64,000 nucleotides of DNA, from positions 661,090-725,089 of the forward strand of contig NZ_LMRT01000001.1 of the NCBI RefSeq assembly GCF_001426225.1. The letters run 5' to 3'. The notes beneath the pieces are model-generated. The model was not told the DNA's origin. It made no database searches and saw only the letters and a program-made list of their open reading frames with translations. Every line of letters starts with the position of its first letter. Position 1 is the stretch's first letter. This DNA is from Allobosea sp. Leaf344 (GTDB lineage: Bacteria > Pseudomonadota > Alphaproteobacteria > Rhizobiales > Beijerinckiaceae). Shown here one piece after another: positions 37,154-48,079 of the stretch. The translations under genes were made by a program, and so were the position numbers.

Positions 37154-37402
37154 ATGACCGACACCCTGCCCGACCGCCTCTCCTCCAACCCGAACAGCCC
37201 CTATTATGACGAGGAGCTGCTGGCGCGGGACGTCGGCGTGCGCTTCAAGGGCGTCGACAAGACCAATGTCGAGGAATATTGCGTCAGCGAGGGCTGGGTC
37301 CGCCTCACCGCCGGCAATGCCAAGGATCGCTTCGGCAATCCGATGACGGTGAAGCTGAAGGGCACGGTCGAGCCCTATTTCCGCAAGCCCGCCGAGAGCT
37401 GA
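37154..37402 (+). CDS. DUF3297 small protein
   Basis: 82 residues (MTDTLPDRLSSNPNSPYYDE at the N-terminus; GVRFKGVDKTNVEEYCVSEG and KDRFGNPMTVKLKGTVEP). This matches the glutathione-peroxidase-adjacent small-protein family annotated DUF3297, of unknown role. AGAGG lies 9 nt before ATG 37154 but only 3 nt before ATG 37148, so the second start is preferred. Separate transcription unit, convergent with a GNAT gene. Confidence 0.88.
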   Translation: MTDTLPDRLSSNPNSPYYDEELLARDVGVRFKGVDKTNVEEYCVSEGWVRLTAGNAKDRFGNPMTVKLKGTVEPYFRKPAES

Positions 37403-37414
37403 GGTCAGGCCCGC

Positions 37415-37966
37415 TCAGGCCAGCTCCTTGTAGAAGAAGGTCGAGGCGCAATCGCCGCCATCCGGCATCAGCGCATAGCGCGGAATGGTGCCGACCTCGG
37501 TCCAGCCCAGCCGCGCATAGAGCCGGCGGGCCGGGCTCGCCTCGTCGGTGTCGAGCACCAGCAGGCTGCGGCCGTGAAGCCTGGCCAGCGCCTCGGCCTT
37601 TTGCACCAGTGCCGCGCCGATGCCCTGCCGGCGCGCGGCGGAATGCACGAGCACCTTCGCGATCTCGGCGCGATGCGGCTGGTTCGGCTTGCCGATCAGA
37701 TGCAGCTGCGCCGTCCCCACGATGCCGCCGGCCTGGCGTGCGGCCAGCAGCAGCACCCGCCCTGCGGCGACCTCCTCCGCCACGCCGGCCCAATAGGCCC
37801 GGTAATCGGCCGGGGTGTTCCAGGCCATGAAGCCGACCGAGGCGCCGTTCGCCACCACATCCTGCAGGATCGCCGCCAGCGCCGGAATGTCCTGCCGCGC
37901 GCCCTCGCCGTCCAGCACGCCGATATCGAGCCCCATGCCCTGTTCGCTCATGCCCTGCCCCTTCAT
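37415..37966 (-). CDS. GNAT-family N-acetyltransferase
   Basis: 183 residues. Acetyl-CoA-binding motif A is seen in AEIAKVLVHSAARRQGIGAALVQKAE (split R/QxxGxG/A as RRQGIGA), followed by LLVLDTDEASPARRLYARLGW typical of the C-terminal GNAT strand. Start at 37966 forms an ATGA overlap with the preceding XRE gene; ATG 37951, with GGGG upstream, is an alternative. The substrate is unknown, perhaps the compound sensed by the XRE-cupin regulator. Confidence 0.9.
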   Translation of the reverse strand: MKGQGMSEQGMGLDIGVLDGEGARQDIPALAAILQDVVANGASVGFMAWNTPADYRAYWAGVAEEVAAGRVLLLAARQAGGIVGTAQLHLIGKPNQPHRAEIAKVLVHSAARRQGIGAALVQKAEALARLHGRSLLVLDTDEASPARRLYARLGWTEVGTIPRYALMPDGGDCASTFFYKELA

Positions 37967-38547
37967 GCCCCGTCCGAGATCATCAGGACCACGGCATAGC
38001 GGACGGGCGCGGTGCCGGGATTATGGAAGGCGATCGGCTGGTCGAGCCGCATATGCAGGCAGTCGCCGGTCTCGAGCCGATGCGTCACGGCGCCGAGGGT
38101 GAGCTCCAGCACCCCGTCGAGCACCCAGACCTGCTGGTCCGTGCGGCCCGGAGGCCGCGACCGGTCGATGACGATGCGGGCGCCGGCCGGCACCTCCACA
38201 TCGACGATGTTGATGTCCGAGCCGCTGCCGGCCGGCGAGACGTTGCGGCGGACATAGCAGCTGGCGGGGTCCTGCCAGACCGGCTGCTCCGCCCGCCGCG
38301 CGACCGGGCCACCGGCGGCCCTGTCGCCGAACAGCGAGGACAGGCTGATGCCGAGCCCGGTGGTGAGCTTCATCAGCAGGGTCGCGGTCGGGCTCGATTC
38401 GCCGCGCTCGACCCGGGAGACCATGGCGCGGCTGACGCCGGTGCGCCCCGCCAGATCCTCGAGCGTCCAGCCGCGCGCCTGCCGCGCCGCCTTCAGCTTC
38501 TGGCCGAGCCGCCTGTCGAGATCGCCATTGTCCTGCGCATCCTGCAT
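37963..38547 (-). CDS. XRE-family regulator with C-terminal cupin domain
   Basis: 194 residues. HTH_3 about 14-68 (LKAARQARGWTLEDLAGRTG, SRAMVSRVERGESSPTATLL), then a cupin_2 domain about 105-190 (VPAGARIVIDRS, DGVLELTLGAVTHRLETGD, HNPGTAPVRYAVVLM). Such PuuR-like regulators sense small metabolites. It is followed with a 4-bp overlap by a GNAT gene, and an 18-bp inverted repeat lies 13 bp before its start, implying self-repression. Confidence 0.93.
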   Translation of the reverse strand: MQDAQDNGDLDRRLGQKLKAARQARGWTLEDLAGRTGVSRAMVSRVERGESSPTATLLMKLTTGLGISLSSLFGDRAAGGPVARRAEQPVWQDPASCYVRRNVSPAGSGSDINIVDVEVPAGARIVIDRSRPPGRTDQQVWVLDGVLELTLGAVTHRLETGDCLHMRLDQPIAFHNPGTAPVRYAVVLMISDGA

Positions 38548-38559
38548 AAGCCAAGAAAA

Positions 38560-38577
38560 ATTCCAATATCGTGGAAT
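38560..38577. promoter_or_regulatory. Candidate XRE-cupin operator
   Basis: ATTCCA-ATATCG-TGGAAT: perfect 6-bp arms with a 6-bp spacer, 13-30 bp before the XRE-cupin start codon and in the lepA upstream region. The position suits autoregulation and possible influence on lepA. Confidence 0.6.
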
Positions 38578-38669
38578 GTCAAGCCGGCGCGAAGCAGCCG
38601 CTGCGGGCGCTTCGTCTCACCCGGGCGCAAACGCTTGGCGCGACAGGCTTACGCTGCTATCTGCGCCGG

Positions 38670-40475
<1,806 letters not shown>

Positions 40476-40506
40476 TCGGGATCCTCCGTCGGAGCGGCGC
40501 TAACCC

Positions 40507-40523
40507 TGCGGCACGCCGCCGCA
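40507..40523 (+). terminator. Hairpin downstream of lepA
   Basis: TGCGGC-ACGCC-GCCGCA, a 6-bp stem 32 bp after the lepA stop, before the AT-rich leader of the GGDEF gene. No T run; weak terminator candidate. Confidence 0.35.
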
Positions 40524-40617
40524 TCATGCCGCGGAATCCGAGGCCGGGGCGCATGAATTGTCCCTTTTGGACGATTGACGTTACGTATTGTTAGTCGGAT
40601 CGGTCTATGTCGATGGG

Positions 40618-41751
40618 ATGCGTCCCGCGACCGATCCGTTACAGCTGCATCCGGCCGTCCACCGCGAATTGGTGGATCTGCTCTATACCGCGCTGCCGCA
40701 GGTCTCCGCCATCGGCGGCGCTGCGACGATGGCCGCCTGCGCTCTGGCGGTGGGGCGATGGGATCTGGATTACGCGCTCGTCGCCGGGCTCATCGCCGCC
40801 ACCGGCGGGCTGCGACTCAGCTGGCTGATGCGCTATCCCCGCAGCCAGCCGCTGAGCCAGGCGCAGCTGCAGCGCTGGGAGCGCCTCTACGCCCTCGGCT
40901 CGACCCTGTTCTGCGGCGCTCTGGGCGTGCTCTCCTTCCTGGCCCTGAGCAAAGGCGACCAGCCGGGCGCCTGGGTCGGGCTCGGGCTCAGCCTCTCCAA
41001 TTGCATCGGCATGATCTCGCGCGCCGCGGTGCGCCCCTGGATCGTCGCACTCTCCTCCGGCGTGCTGGTGATGCCGACGATCATCGGCGCCCTTTTGCGG
41101 CCCGAGCTGCCCTATCAGATCGGCGGCGTCCTGCTGGTACTGTTCTGGCTGACCTTACGAGAGGCGTCGCGCCATCTCAGCCGAAATTTCATTCAGCGCA
41201 TCGAGGCGGAGCGTGAATTGGCGCATCACGCCAGCCATGACACGGTCACCGGCCTGCCCAACCGCTTCGCCTTCATGAAGCGGCTGAACGCGGCCGGGCA
41301 GAGCCCGGGCACCGCCTTCGCCGTGCTGGCCATCGATCTCGACGGGTTCAAGCCGGTCAATGACCGGCTGGGGCACCCGGTCGGGGACGAGGTGCTGAAG
41401 CAGATCGGCTCGCGGCTGATGCGCGCCGTCGGCCCGCGCGGCATCGCCGCCAGGACCGGCGGGGACGAGTTCATGCTGCTGCTGCTGTTCGACGGGCCGG
41501 AGCCCGATGCCGCTTCGGCCGAGGCCCTGGCGCAGCGCGTCATCATCCAGCTGCACAACCCGGTGAAGCTCGACGTGCCGGTCTCGATCGGCGCCAGCGT
41601 CGGCATCGCCTCCGGCCGCGCGCAGAGTTCGCGCGACGAGCTGCGCCAGCTGCTGGTGGCCGTGGACAAGGCGCTTTACGAAGCCAAACGCGCCGGCGGC
41701 GGCGTCTTCCGCTGGGCCGATCGCGACGGCGTTGGCCGGCAGGCGGCCTGA
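40618..41751 (+). CDS. Membrane GGDEF-domain diguanylate cyclase
   Basis: 377 residues. Five to six transmembrane helices over residues 28-185, a short coiled segment (about 190-205), then a GGDEF domain about 205-370: HDTVTGLPNRFAF, AIDLDGFKPVNDRLGH (metal Asp240), and TGGDEF (281-285), so it looks catalytically competent for c-di-GMP synthesis. No RxxD inhibitory site is seen upstream of GGDEF. Start at ATG 40618; a TTG at 40588 would extend it. Single gene after lepA. Confidence 0.92.
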   Translation: MRPATDPLQLHPAVHRELVDLLYTALPQVSAIGGAATMAACALAVGRWDLDYALVAGLIAATGGLRLSWLMRYPRSQPLSQAQLQRWERLYALGSTLFCGALGVLSFLALSKGDQPGAWVGLGLSLSNCIGMISRAAVRPWIVALSSGVLVMPTIIGALLRPELPYQIGGVLLVLFWLTLREASRHLSRNFIQRIEAERELAHHASHDTVTGLPNRFAFMKRLNAAGQSPGTAFAVLAIDLDGFKPVNDRLGHPVGDEVLKQIGSRLMRAVGPRGIAARTGGDEFMLLLLFDGPEPDAASAEALAQRVIIQLHNPVKLDVPVSIGASVGIASGRAQSSRDELRQLLVAVDKALYEAKRAGGGVFRWADRDGVGRQAA

Positions 41752-41760
41752 GCGGCTGGG

Positions 41761-42375
41761 CTAGATCCGCACCCCGAGGCCGCGCAGCCTGGCCCGCAGG
41801 TCGATCGGCTCGACGAAATGCACCGTCTGCATCCCGACCGCGCCGGCGGCCTCGATATTTTTGGCGCTGTCGTCGATGAAGACGCAGTCCTGCGCCTGCA
41901 GGGCGTAGCGGCTCAGCAGCGTCTCGAAGATCGCCCGGTCGGGCTTGATCAGCCGCTCATGGGCGGAGACCACCGCCCCGTCGAAGCGGCCGAGGAAGGG
42001 AAAGCGGATCAGGCATTCCGCCCATTTCTCGCGCGAGAAATTGGTGATCGCATAGACTTTCTCGCCGCGGGCCTTGAGCTCCTCGAGGATTTCGACGCTG
42101 TCCTCGATGATGCCGGGGACGGTCTCGTGCCAGCGCTCGTCATAGGCGCGGACCTCGCGCTCCCATTCCGGGTGGTCGCGGGTCAGGAGGGCGACCGCCT
42201 CCTCCCAGGAGCGGCCGCGATCCTGCTCGATGTTCCAGGCGGCGGTGCAGACATTCTGCATGAACCAGCGGCGCCTCTCCTCGTCGGGGATGAGCTCGCG
42301 ATAGAGCAGCGCCGGGTCCCAGCGGATCAGCACATTGCCGACATCGAAGACGACATGGGGGGAGGAGGCACGCAT
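41761..42375 (-). CDS. HAD-IA family hydrolase (YihX-like phosphatase)
   Basis: 204 residues. Motif I is FDVGNVL, with nucleophilic Asp but Gly at +2, the pattern of YihX-like sugar-phosphate phosphatases. Motif II is TNFSREKW, motif III Lys is in IKPDRAIFE, and motif IV is FIDDSAKNIEAA. The cap is inserted between motifs I and II. Predicted to dephosphorylate a small cytosolic phosphometabolite. Converges with the GGDEF gene and diverges from msrQ. Confidence 0.9.
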   Translation of the reverse strand: MRASSPHVVFDVGNVLIRWDPALLYRELIPDEERRRWFMQNVCTAAWNIEQDRGRSWEEAVALLTRDHPEWEREVRAYDERWHETVPGIIEDSVEILEELKARGEKVYAITNFSREKWAECLIRFPFLGRFDGAVVSAHERLIKPDRAIFETLLSRYALQAQDCVFIDDSAKNIEAAGAVGMQTVHFVEPIDLRARLRGLGVRI

Positions 42376-42473
42376 GTCCGGGTCCGTATCGCCTGTCGCA
42401 AGGGGAAGCCGCTCACGCCCTTGTGTGCCATCGATGGCGACAGAGGCAAGGGGAAGCGCCTATCTAGCATGGC

Positions 42474-43403
42474 ATGGCGAATGACGGGACGCGCATGGCA
42501 GCGAAGACATGGACGGGCTACGCGCCCTGGCTCGACCGGCAGGGGCGGCTCTCGGGGCTGAGGGCGCTGGCTTTCGCGCTGCTGCTGATCCCGGCGCTGA
42601 TCCTGGCCTATGAAGCCTGGACCGGGCAGCTCGGCTCGAAACCCTGGACCCGCGCGGTCCACGACACCGGGACCTGGTCGATCCGCATTCTGCTGGTAAC
42701 GCTGGCGGTCTCGCCGCTGCGGCGCATCCTGGACTGGGGCAAGCTGATCGGCATCCGGCGCATGCTCGGGCTGGGCGCGATGAGCTATGCGCTGGCGCAT
42801 CTGCTGCTCTATTGCATCGACCTCGCCTTCGACTGGGGGCTGATCCTGTCGGAAATCGTCAAGCGCTTCTATCTGACCGTCGGCATCGTCGCGGTGTTCG
42901 GTCTGGCGGCCCTGGGTGCGACCTCGACCGACGGCATGATCCGGCGGATGGGCGCTCAGGCCTGGCAGCGCCTGCATAATCTCGTCTACCTCATCACCGC
43001 GCTGGGGCTGCTGCATTTCGCCCTGCAATCCAAGATCGACGTCAGCCAGCCGGCGCTTCTCAACGGGCTCTTCGCGCTGCTGCTGCTCTATCGGCTGATG
43101 AATCGCTGGAAGCTGCCCGTCACCGCCGCGAGCCTCGTCGCGGCCGCGCTGGCGACCGGGCTCGCCACGGCGCTGGCCGAAACCGCATGGTACGCCACCA
43201 CCACGGGCGTATCGGCCTGGATGGTGTTCCAGGCGAATTGGGACGTGCTGACCTATCAGGACCTGCAGTTCCTGCGTCCCGGCCATTGGGTGGCGCTGGC
43301 CGGGCTCGCGGTGGCGCTGGCGCATGCGGTGAGGTCCGGCGTCCGGGAGCCGAAGCCGGTCCGGGCCGGGCGCCTCAGGAGCCAGAGCGCGACGAGCGAA
43401 TGA
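42474..43403 (+). CDS. msrQ: Heme-binding membrane subunit MsrQ (YedZ-like)
   Basis: 309 residues with the ferric-reductase-like transmembrane core: SIRILLVTLAVSPLRRIL, RMLGLGAMSYALAHLLLYC (heme His), MGAQAWQRLHNLVYLITALGLLHF trimmed here to its key His residues, and a final helix before a basic tail. MsrQ passes electrons to the periplasmic methionine-sulfoxide reductase MsrP. The usual msrP partner gene is absent from this neighbourhood. It is longer than E. coli MsrQ because of an extra C-terminal helical region. ATG 42495 is an alternative start. Confidence 0.88.
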   Translation: MANDGTRMAAKTWTGYAPWLDRQGRLSGLRALAFALLLIPALILAYEAWTGQLGSKPWTRAVHDTGTWSIRILLVTLAVSPLRRILDWGKLIGIRRMLGLGAMSYALAHLLLYCIDLAFDWGLILSEIVKRFYLTVGIVAVFGLAALGATSTDGMIRRMGAQAWQRLHNLVYLITALGLLHFALQSKIDVSQPALLNGLFALLLLYRLMNRWKLPVTAASLVAAALATGLATALAETAWYATTTGVSAWMVFQANWDVLTYQDLQFLRPGHWVALAGLAVALAHAVRSGVREPKPVRAGRLRSQSATSE

Positions 43404-43460
43404 GGCCGCGGCGCATCGCGGAGGTTGGCAGCATCGGCACAAGCCTCTAACCCTGTCGGG

Positions 43461-45143
43461 ATGCCGGACGATCCTAACGCCCAGCCCACTGCCGACGTCG
43501 CCGCCGCCGATCTCGCGGCGCAGGGCGTCGACGCGGCACGGGGCGGCAACAGCACGCTGCAGCCCCTGCGCCACGCCATGTTCAGGAAGGTCTGGTTCGC
43601 CAGCCTGGCCTCGAATTTCGGCGGCATGATCCAGAATGTCGGCGCCTCCTGGATGATGATCTCGCTGGCCGCCTCGGCCGATGTGATCGCTTTGGTGCAG
43701 GCCTCGACGACGCTGCCGGTGATGCTGTTCGCGCTGGCGGCCGGAGCGATCTCCGATAATTACGACCGCCGCCGCATCATGCTGACGGCGCAGGGCTTCA
43801 TGTTCTGCGTCTCGCTCGGCCTGGCGGTCAGCGCTTGGTTCGGCCTGCTGACGCCCTGGCTGCTGCTCGGCTTCACCTTCCTGATCGGCTGCGGCAACGC
43901 GCTGAACGGCCCGGCCTGGCAATCCTCGGTCGGCGATCTCGTGCCGCGCCCGGATCTGCCGGCGGCGATCACGCTGAACAGCGTCGGCTTCAACATCGCC
44001 CGCAGCGTCGGCCCGGCGCTGGGCGGCTTCATCGTCGCGGCGCTGGGCGCCGTCTCGGCCTTCATCATCAATGCGGCGAGCTATGTCGCGCTGATCGCGG
44101 TGCTGGCGCGCTGGCGGCCCCCCAAGGTCGAGCGCCAGCTGCCGCGCGAGACGCTCTGGCTGGCCATGGGCGCGGGGCTGCGCTACGTCGCGATGTCGCC
44201 GAACATCCGCAGCGTGCTGCTGCGCGGCGCCTTTTTCGGCTTCGGCGGCATCGCCGTACAGGCCCTGCTGCCGGTGATCGCGCGCGACCTCGTCCGCGGC
44301 GGCCCCCTCACCTTCGGGCTGCTGCTCGGCTCCTTCGGCTTCGGCGCGGTGGCCGGGGCCTTCTTCAGCGCCCGGCTGCGCCGCCGGCTCTCCACCGAAA
44401 TGCTGACGCGGCTATGCTTCCTGGCCTTCGCGCTGGCGACGGTGATCGTCTCGCTGAGCACGGTGACGGCGCTGTCCATGCTCGGGCTGGTCATGGCCGG
44501 AGCGGCTTGGGTGCTGGCGCTCTCGACCTTCAACGCCACCGTCCAGTTCTCGGCACCGCGCTGGGTCGTCGGCCGGGCGCTGGCGCTCTACCAGATGGCG
44601 ACCTTCGGCGGCATGGCGCTCGGCGCCTGGCTCTGGGGCGAGGCCGCGCATGGGGTGAGCACCGAGCAGGCCCTGCATCTGGCCTCTCTGGCGCTGCTCG
44701 CCGGCGGGGCCGTCGGCCTGCGCCATCCGCTGCCGCCGCTCGAGGCGCTGAATCTCGATCCGCTGAGCCGCTGGCGGGCGCCGACCGTGGCGGTCGACAT
44801 CGAGCCGCGCAGCGGGCCGGTGATCGTGACGATCGAATACATCATCGCGCAGGAGGATATCGTCGCCTTTCTCAGCGCGATGGCGGAGCGCCGCCGCATC
44901 CGGCGCCGCGACGGCGCGCGGCATTGGGCGCTGCTGCGCGATCTGACCAATGCCGAGCTCTGGATCGAGCGCTATGACAGCCCGACCTGGGTCGAATATA
45001 TCCGCCAGAACCAGCGGGTGACGCAGGCGGATGCCGAGATCGGCCAGCGCGTGCGGGCGCTGCATCGCGGGCCGAACCCGCCGGTCGTGCACCGCATGAT
45101 CGAGCGGCAGGTCGGCTCGATGCCGAGCGTCAGGCCGCCGTAG
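43461..45143 (+). CDS. MFS transporter (MFS_3) fused to a C-terminal ABM-like ferredoxin-fold domain
   Basis: 560 residues. About 12 transmembrane helices over residues 40-430, with GAISDNYDRRRIML as motif A and NALNGPAWQSSVGDLVP and NSVGFNIARSVGPALGG typical of EntS-like exporters. After a linker, residues about 445-550 form a soluble domain (VIVTIEYIIAQEDIVAFLSA, ALLRDLTNAELWIERYDSP) resembling antibiotic-biosynthesis-monooxygenase/stress-response dimers. This fusion recurs in the MFS_3 family. Start at ATG 43461. The exported substrate is unknown. Confidence 0.88.
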   Translation: MPDDPNAQPTADVAAADLAAQGVDAARGGNSTLQPLRHAMFRKVWFASLASNFGGMIQNVGASWMMISLAASADVIALVQASTTLPVMLFALAAGAISDNYDRRRIMLTAQGFMFCVSLGLAVSAWFGLLTPWLLLGFTFLIGCGNALNGPAWQSSVGDLVPRPDLPAAITLNSVGFNIARSVGPALGGFIVAALGAVSAFIINAASYVALIAVLARWRPPKVERQLPRETLWLAMGAGLRYVAMSPNIRSVLLRGAFFGFGGIAVQALLPVIARDLVRGGPLTFGLLLGSFGFGAVAGAFFSARLRRRLSTEMLTRLCFLAFALATVIVSLSTVTALSMLGLVMAGAAWVLALSTFNATVQFSAPRWVVGRALALYQMATFGGMALGAWLWGEAAHGVSTEQALHLASLALLAGGAVGLRHPLPPLEALNLDPLSRWRAPTVAVDIEPRSGPVIVTIEYIIAQEDIVAFLSAMAERRRIRRRDGARHWALLRDLTNAELWIERYDSPTWVEYIRQNQRVTQADAEIGQRVRALHRGPNPPVVHRMIERQVGSMPSVRPP

Positions 45144-45179
45144 CCCCGCGGCGACGGGCCGACGGAGAGCTGAGCCCGG

Positions 45180-45977
45180 TCAGCCGACGATCCAGAGGCC
45201 GGCGAGGCCGACCATGCCGACGATGATGCGCCACCAGGCGAAGAGCGCGAAGCCGCGCTTCGAGACATAGTCGAGAAAGAGCCGCACCACGAGCAGCGCC
45301 GAGCAGAAGGCGGCGATGAAACCGACGACGATCAGGATGGTGTCGTCGAAGGTCAGGGTCTTGTAGTTCTTCAGGAGATCGTAGGCGAAGGCGCCGGCCA
45401 TGGTCGGCATCGCCAGGAAGAAGGAGAATTCGGCTGCCGCGCGCTTGCTGGCGCCGAGCAGCATCGCGCCGACGATGGTCGAGCCCGAGCGCGACACGCC
45501 GGGGATCATCGCCAGGCACTGCACCAGCCCGATCTTAAGATACATCGAGAGCGGGAATCGGGTCGCATCCTCGTGCTTCACCTCCAGCTCGAGCTCGTCG
45601 ACCACCATCAGCACCAGCCCGCCCGCGATCAGCGAGGTGCAGACCAGGACGGGGTTGAACAGCACCGTCTTGATGAAGCCATGGGCGAGGGCGCCGATCA
45701 GCGCCGCCGGCAGGAAGGCTACGAGGACGCCGAGCACGAAGCGGCGCGCCTGCGGATCGCTGCCCAGGCGCATGGCGATGTCGAGCAGGCGGCGGAAATA
45801 GACCAGCATGATCGCCAGGATCGCGCCGAGCTGCACCAGCACCTCGAAGGATTTGCCGTTCGATTCGAAGCCGAGGAAATGGCCGAGCAGCAGGAGATGG
45901 CCGGTGGAGGAGACCGGCAGGAACTCCGTCAGCCCCTCGACGACGCCGAGGATGATGGCCTCGATCAGGTTTTCCAT
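45180..45977 (-). CDS. uppP: Undecaprenyl-diphosphate phosphatase
   Basis: 265 residues, multi-pass membrane protein. It dephosphorylates C55-PP to recycle the cell-wall lipid carrier and can confer bacitracin tolerance. Signature segments: [20 protein letters not shown] (catalytic Glu and PVSSTGH), and the second half repeat [17 protein letters not shown] with the conserved Arg. Converges with the MFS gene and diverges from a GST gene across a region holding a 29-bp palindrome. Confidence 0.97.
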   Translation of the reverse strand: MENLIEAIILGVVEGLTEFLPVSSTGHLLLLGHFLGFESNGKSFEVLVQLGAILAIMLVYFRRLLDIAMRLGSDPQARRFVLGVLVAFLPAALIGALAHGFIKTVLFNPVLVCTSLIAGGLVLMVVDELELEVKHEDATRFPLSMYLKIGLVQCLAMIPGVSRSGSTIVGAMLLGASKRAAAEFSFFLAMPTMAGAFAYDLLKNYKTLTFDDTILIVVGFIAAFCSALLVVRLFLDYVSKRGFALFAWWRIIVGMVGLAGLWIVG

Positions 45978-46049
45978 CGCATGTCCTGTCCGGGAATCAG
46001 CGCCGCTCGAGCCGCATCGGTAAAGCCTCGCCCTCTATCGGGCCAAGGC

Positions 46050-46078
46050 CTTTGCGAATTGGTTACCAGTTCGCAAAG
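46050..46078. promoter_or_regulatory. 29-bp near-perfect palindrome between uppP and GST genes
   Basis: Half-sites CTTTGCGAA and TTCGCAAAG flank an inner TGGT-T-ACCA; only the two positions joining arms to core, and the centre base, break symmetry. Centre at 46064, about 85 bp before the uppP start and 155 bp before the GST start. Length and symmetry suit a dimeric repressor (TetR or GntR type). No regulator gene is adjacent. Confidence 0.7.
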
Positions 46079-46220
46079 CCGACCCTGCTATCCTGAAGGA
46101 ATGGGCGCGAGCGGCTTGTGACGGTCCATAGCCGCGCGTATAGCGGGCCACCACGCAAGTCAGGGCGCGGCGCTGTCACGCGGCCCTGCTTCGGCCGCAC
46201 CCGAATGTTCCAAGAGTGCC

Positions 46221-46913
46221 ATGGCGACGCTTCATCATTATCCGCTCTGCCCCCAATCCCGCTTCATCCGACTCGTTCTCGGCGAGTTCGGCATGGAGGC
46301 CGAGCTCGTCGAGGAGCGGGTCTGGGAGCGGCGCCGCGAATTCCTGGAGCTGAACACGGCCGGGACGACGCCGGTCTTCCTTGAGGATAGCGGACTCGCC
46401 GTGCCGGGTGCCGGGCCGATCGCGGAATATCTCGACGAGACCCGCGGGCTGGCGCTGGCCGAGCGCCGCCTGCTGCCGGAAGGGCCGGGCGAGCGGGTCG
46501 AGGTGCGCCGGCTGCTCGACTGGTTCAACCTGAAATTCGACGCCGAGATCACCGCGCCGCTGGTGCTGGAAAAGGTGATGAAGCGCTTCATGAACCGCGA
46601 CGAGGGCGGCGGCCCGCCCGAGATGAGCGCGATCCGTGCGGCGCGCAGCAATGTGCGCTATCATCTGCGCTACATCGCCTGGCTCACCGCCAAGCGGAAC
46701 TGGCTGGCCGGTCCCACGCTGAGCTATGCCGATCTCGCCGCGGCGGCGCATCTTTCCTGCGTCGACTATCTCGGCGACGTGCCCTGGGAAGAGGATGAAG
46801 CGGCCCGCGCATGGTATGCGAGGATCAAGTCCCGGCCGAGCTTCCGGCCCCTGCTGAGCGATCGCGTGCCCGGGATGGCGCCGAGCGCCCATTACGACAA
46901 TCTGGATTTTTGA
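46221..46913 (+). CDS. Glutathione S-transferase family protein
   Basis: 230 residues. Thioredoxin-like N-terminal domain ([19 protein letters not shown], with a CPxS motif; [11 protein letters not shown] with the cis-Pro; [10 protein letters not shown] for glutathione gamma-glutamate binding) and an all-helical C-terminal domain ([19 protein letters not shown]). The N-cap/hydrophobic staple SYADLAA is intact. Its stop overlaps the TTG start of queG, so the two are probably co-translated. Confidence 0.92.
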   Translation: MATLHHYPLCPQSRFIRLVLGEFGMEAELVEERVWERRREFLELNTAGTTPVFLEDSGLAVPGAGPIAEYLDETRGLALAERRLLPEGPGERVEVRRLLDWFNLKFDAEITAPLVLEKVMKRFMNRDEGGGPPEMSAIRAARSNVRYHLRYIAWLTAKRNWLAGPTLSYADLAAAAHLSCVDYLGDVPWEEDEAARAWYARIKSRPSFRPLLSDRVPGMAPSAHYDNLDF

Positions 46914-48079
46914 AGCCGTCGGCCTCTCGCACCGGCGCCACCCTGTCGGGGGACGCACTGAAGCAGGCCGTCGTCGCGCGCGCGCGGCAGGAGGGCTTCG
47001 CCATCGCCCGCATCGCCACCGCCGATGCGATCCCCGAGGCGCCGGCAAGGCTGCAGGCCTGGCTGGAAGCCGGGCATCACGGCGAGATGGGCTGGATGGC
47101 GGAGCGCCTGGCCGAGCGCGCCGATCCGCGGCGGCTGTGGAGCGAGGTGCGCTCCGTCGTGATGCTGGGCATGAGCTACGCCTCCGAGGAGGATCCGCTC
47201 GCGGTGCTGGCCCGGCCGGAACAGGCTGCGATCTCGCTCTATGCGCGGCGGCGCGACTATCACGACGTCATCAAGGGCAAGCTAAAGAGCGTCGCCGGGC
47301 TGCTGGCGGCGCGCGGCGGCGCCGACGTCAAGGTCTTCGTCGACACCGCGCCGGTGATGGAAAAGCCACTGGCGCAGGCGGCCGGCCTCGGCTGGCAGGG
47401 CAAGCACACGGTTCTGGTCTCGCGCGAGCACGGCTCCTGGCTGTTCCTCGGCGCGATCTACACCTCCGCTTTGCTGCCGCCGGATGCGCCCGAGCAGGAT
47501 CATTGCGGCAGCTGCCGGCGCTGCCTGGCGATCTGCCCGACCGATGCCTTTCCCGCCCCCTATCGGCTCGATGCGAGGCGCTGCATCGCCTATCTCACGA
47601 TCGAGCATGCCGGCCATATCGATGCGGAACTGCGCCCCGGCATCGGCAACCGCGTCTTCGGCTGCGACGACTGCCTGGCCGTCTGCCCCTGGAACAAATT
47701 CGCCGGCGCGGCGCAGGAGACGCGGCTCGCGCTCAAGGAGGAGCTCGGCGCGCTCGATCTGGCGACGCTGGCGGGGCTCGACGATGCCGGCTTCCGCACG
47801 CTCTTCGCCGGCACGCCGGTGAAGCGGACCGGGCGCGACCGGGTGGTGCGCAACACGCTGATCGCCATCGGCAATAGCGGCCGCCCCGCTCTCGCTCAGC
47901 ATGCCGAGGCGCTGCTGCGCGATGCATCGCCCCTGGTGCGGGCGATGGCGGTCTGGGCATTGGGGCGGCTCGTGCCGGAGCGGGCCCGCAGCCTCGCCCC
48001 CGCGCATCGCGGGCTGGAAAGCGATGCGCAGGTCCGGCAGGAATGGGATGTCGTCACGGAGCTGGAACGGGTCGCATGA
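46910..48079 (+). CDS. queG: Epoxyqueuosine reductase
   Basis: 389 residues. Reduces epoxyqueuosine to queuosine in tRNA wobble-base modification, using cobalamin and two 4Fe-4S clusters. Seen: [21 protein letters not shown] (catalytic Asp region), cluster motifs [12 protein letters not shown] and [13 protein letters not shown], and a C-terminal HEAT-like tail ([22 protein letters not shown]). There is no in-frame ATG before the conserved region except inside the GST gene, so the TTG at 46910, overlapping the GST stop (TTGA), is taken as start. Stop overlaps the next gene (ATGA). Confidence 0.94.
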   Translation: MKPSASRTGATLSGDALKQAVVARARQEGFAIARIATADAIPEAPARLQAWLEAGHHGEMGWMAERLAERADPRRLWSEVRSVVMLGMSYASEEDPLAVLARPEQAAISLYARRRDYHDVIKGKLKSVAGLLAARGGADVKVFVDTAPVMEKPLAQAAGLGWQGKHTVLVSREHGSWLFLGAIYTSALLPPDAPEQDHCGSCRRCLAICPTDAFPAPYRLDARRCIAYLTIEHAGHIDAELRPGIGNRVFGCDDCLAVCPWNKFAGAAQETRLALKEELGALDLATLAGLDDAGFRTLFAGTPVKRTGRDRVVRNTLIAIGNSGRPALAQHAEALLRDASPLVRAMAVWALGRLVPERARSLAPAHRGLESDAQVRQEWDVVTELERVA

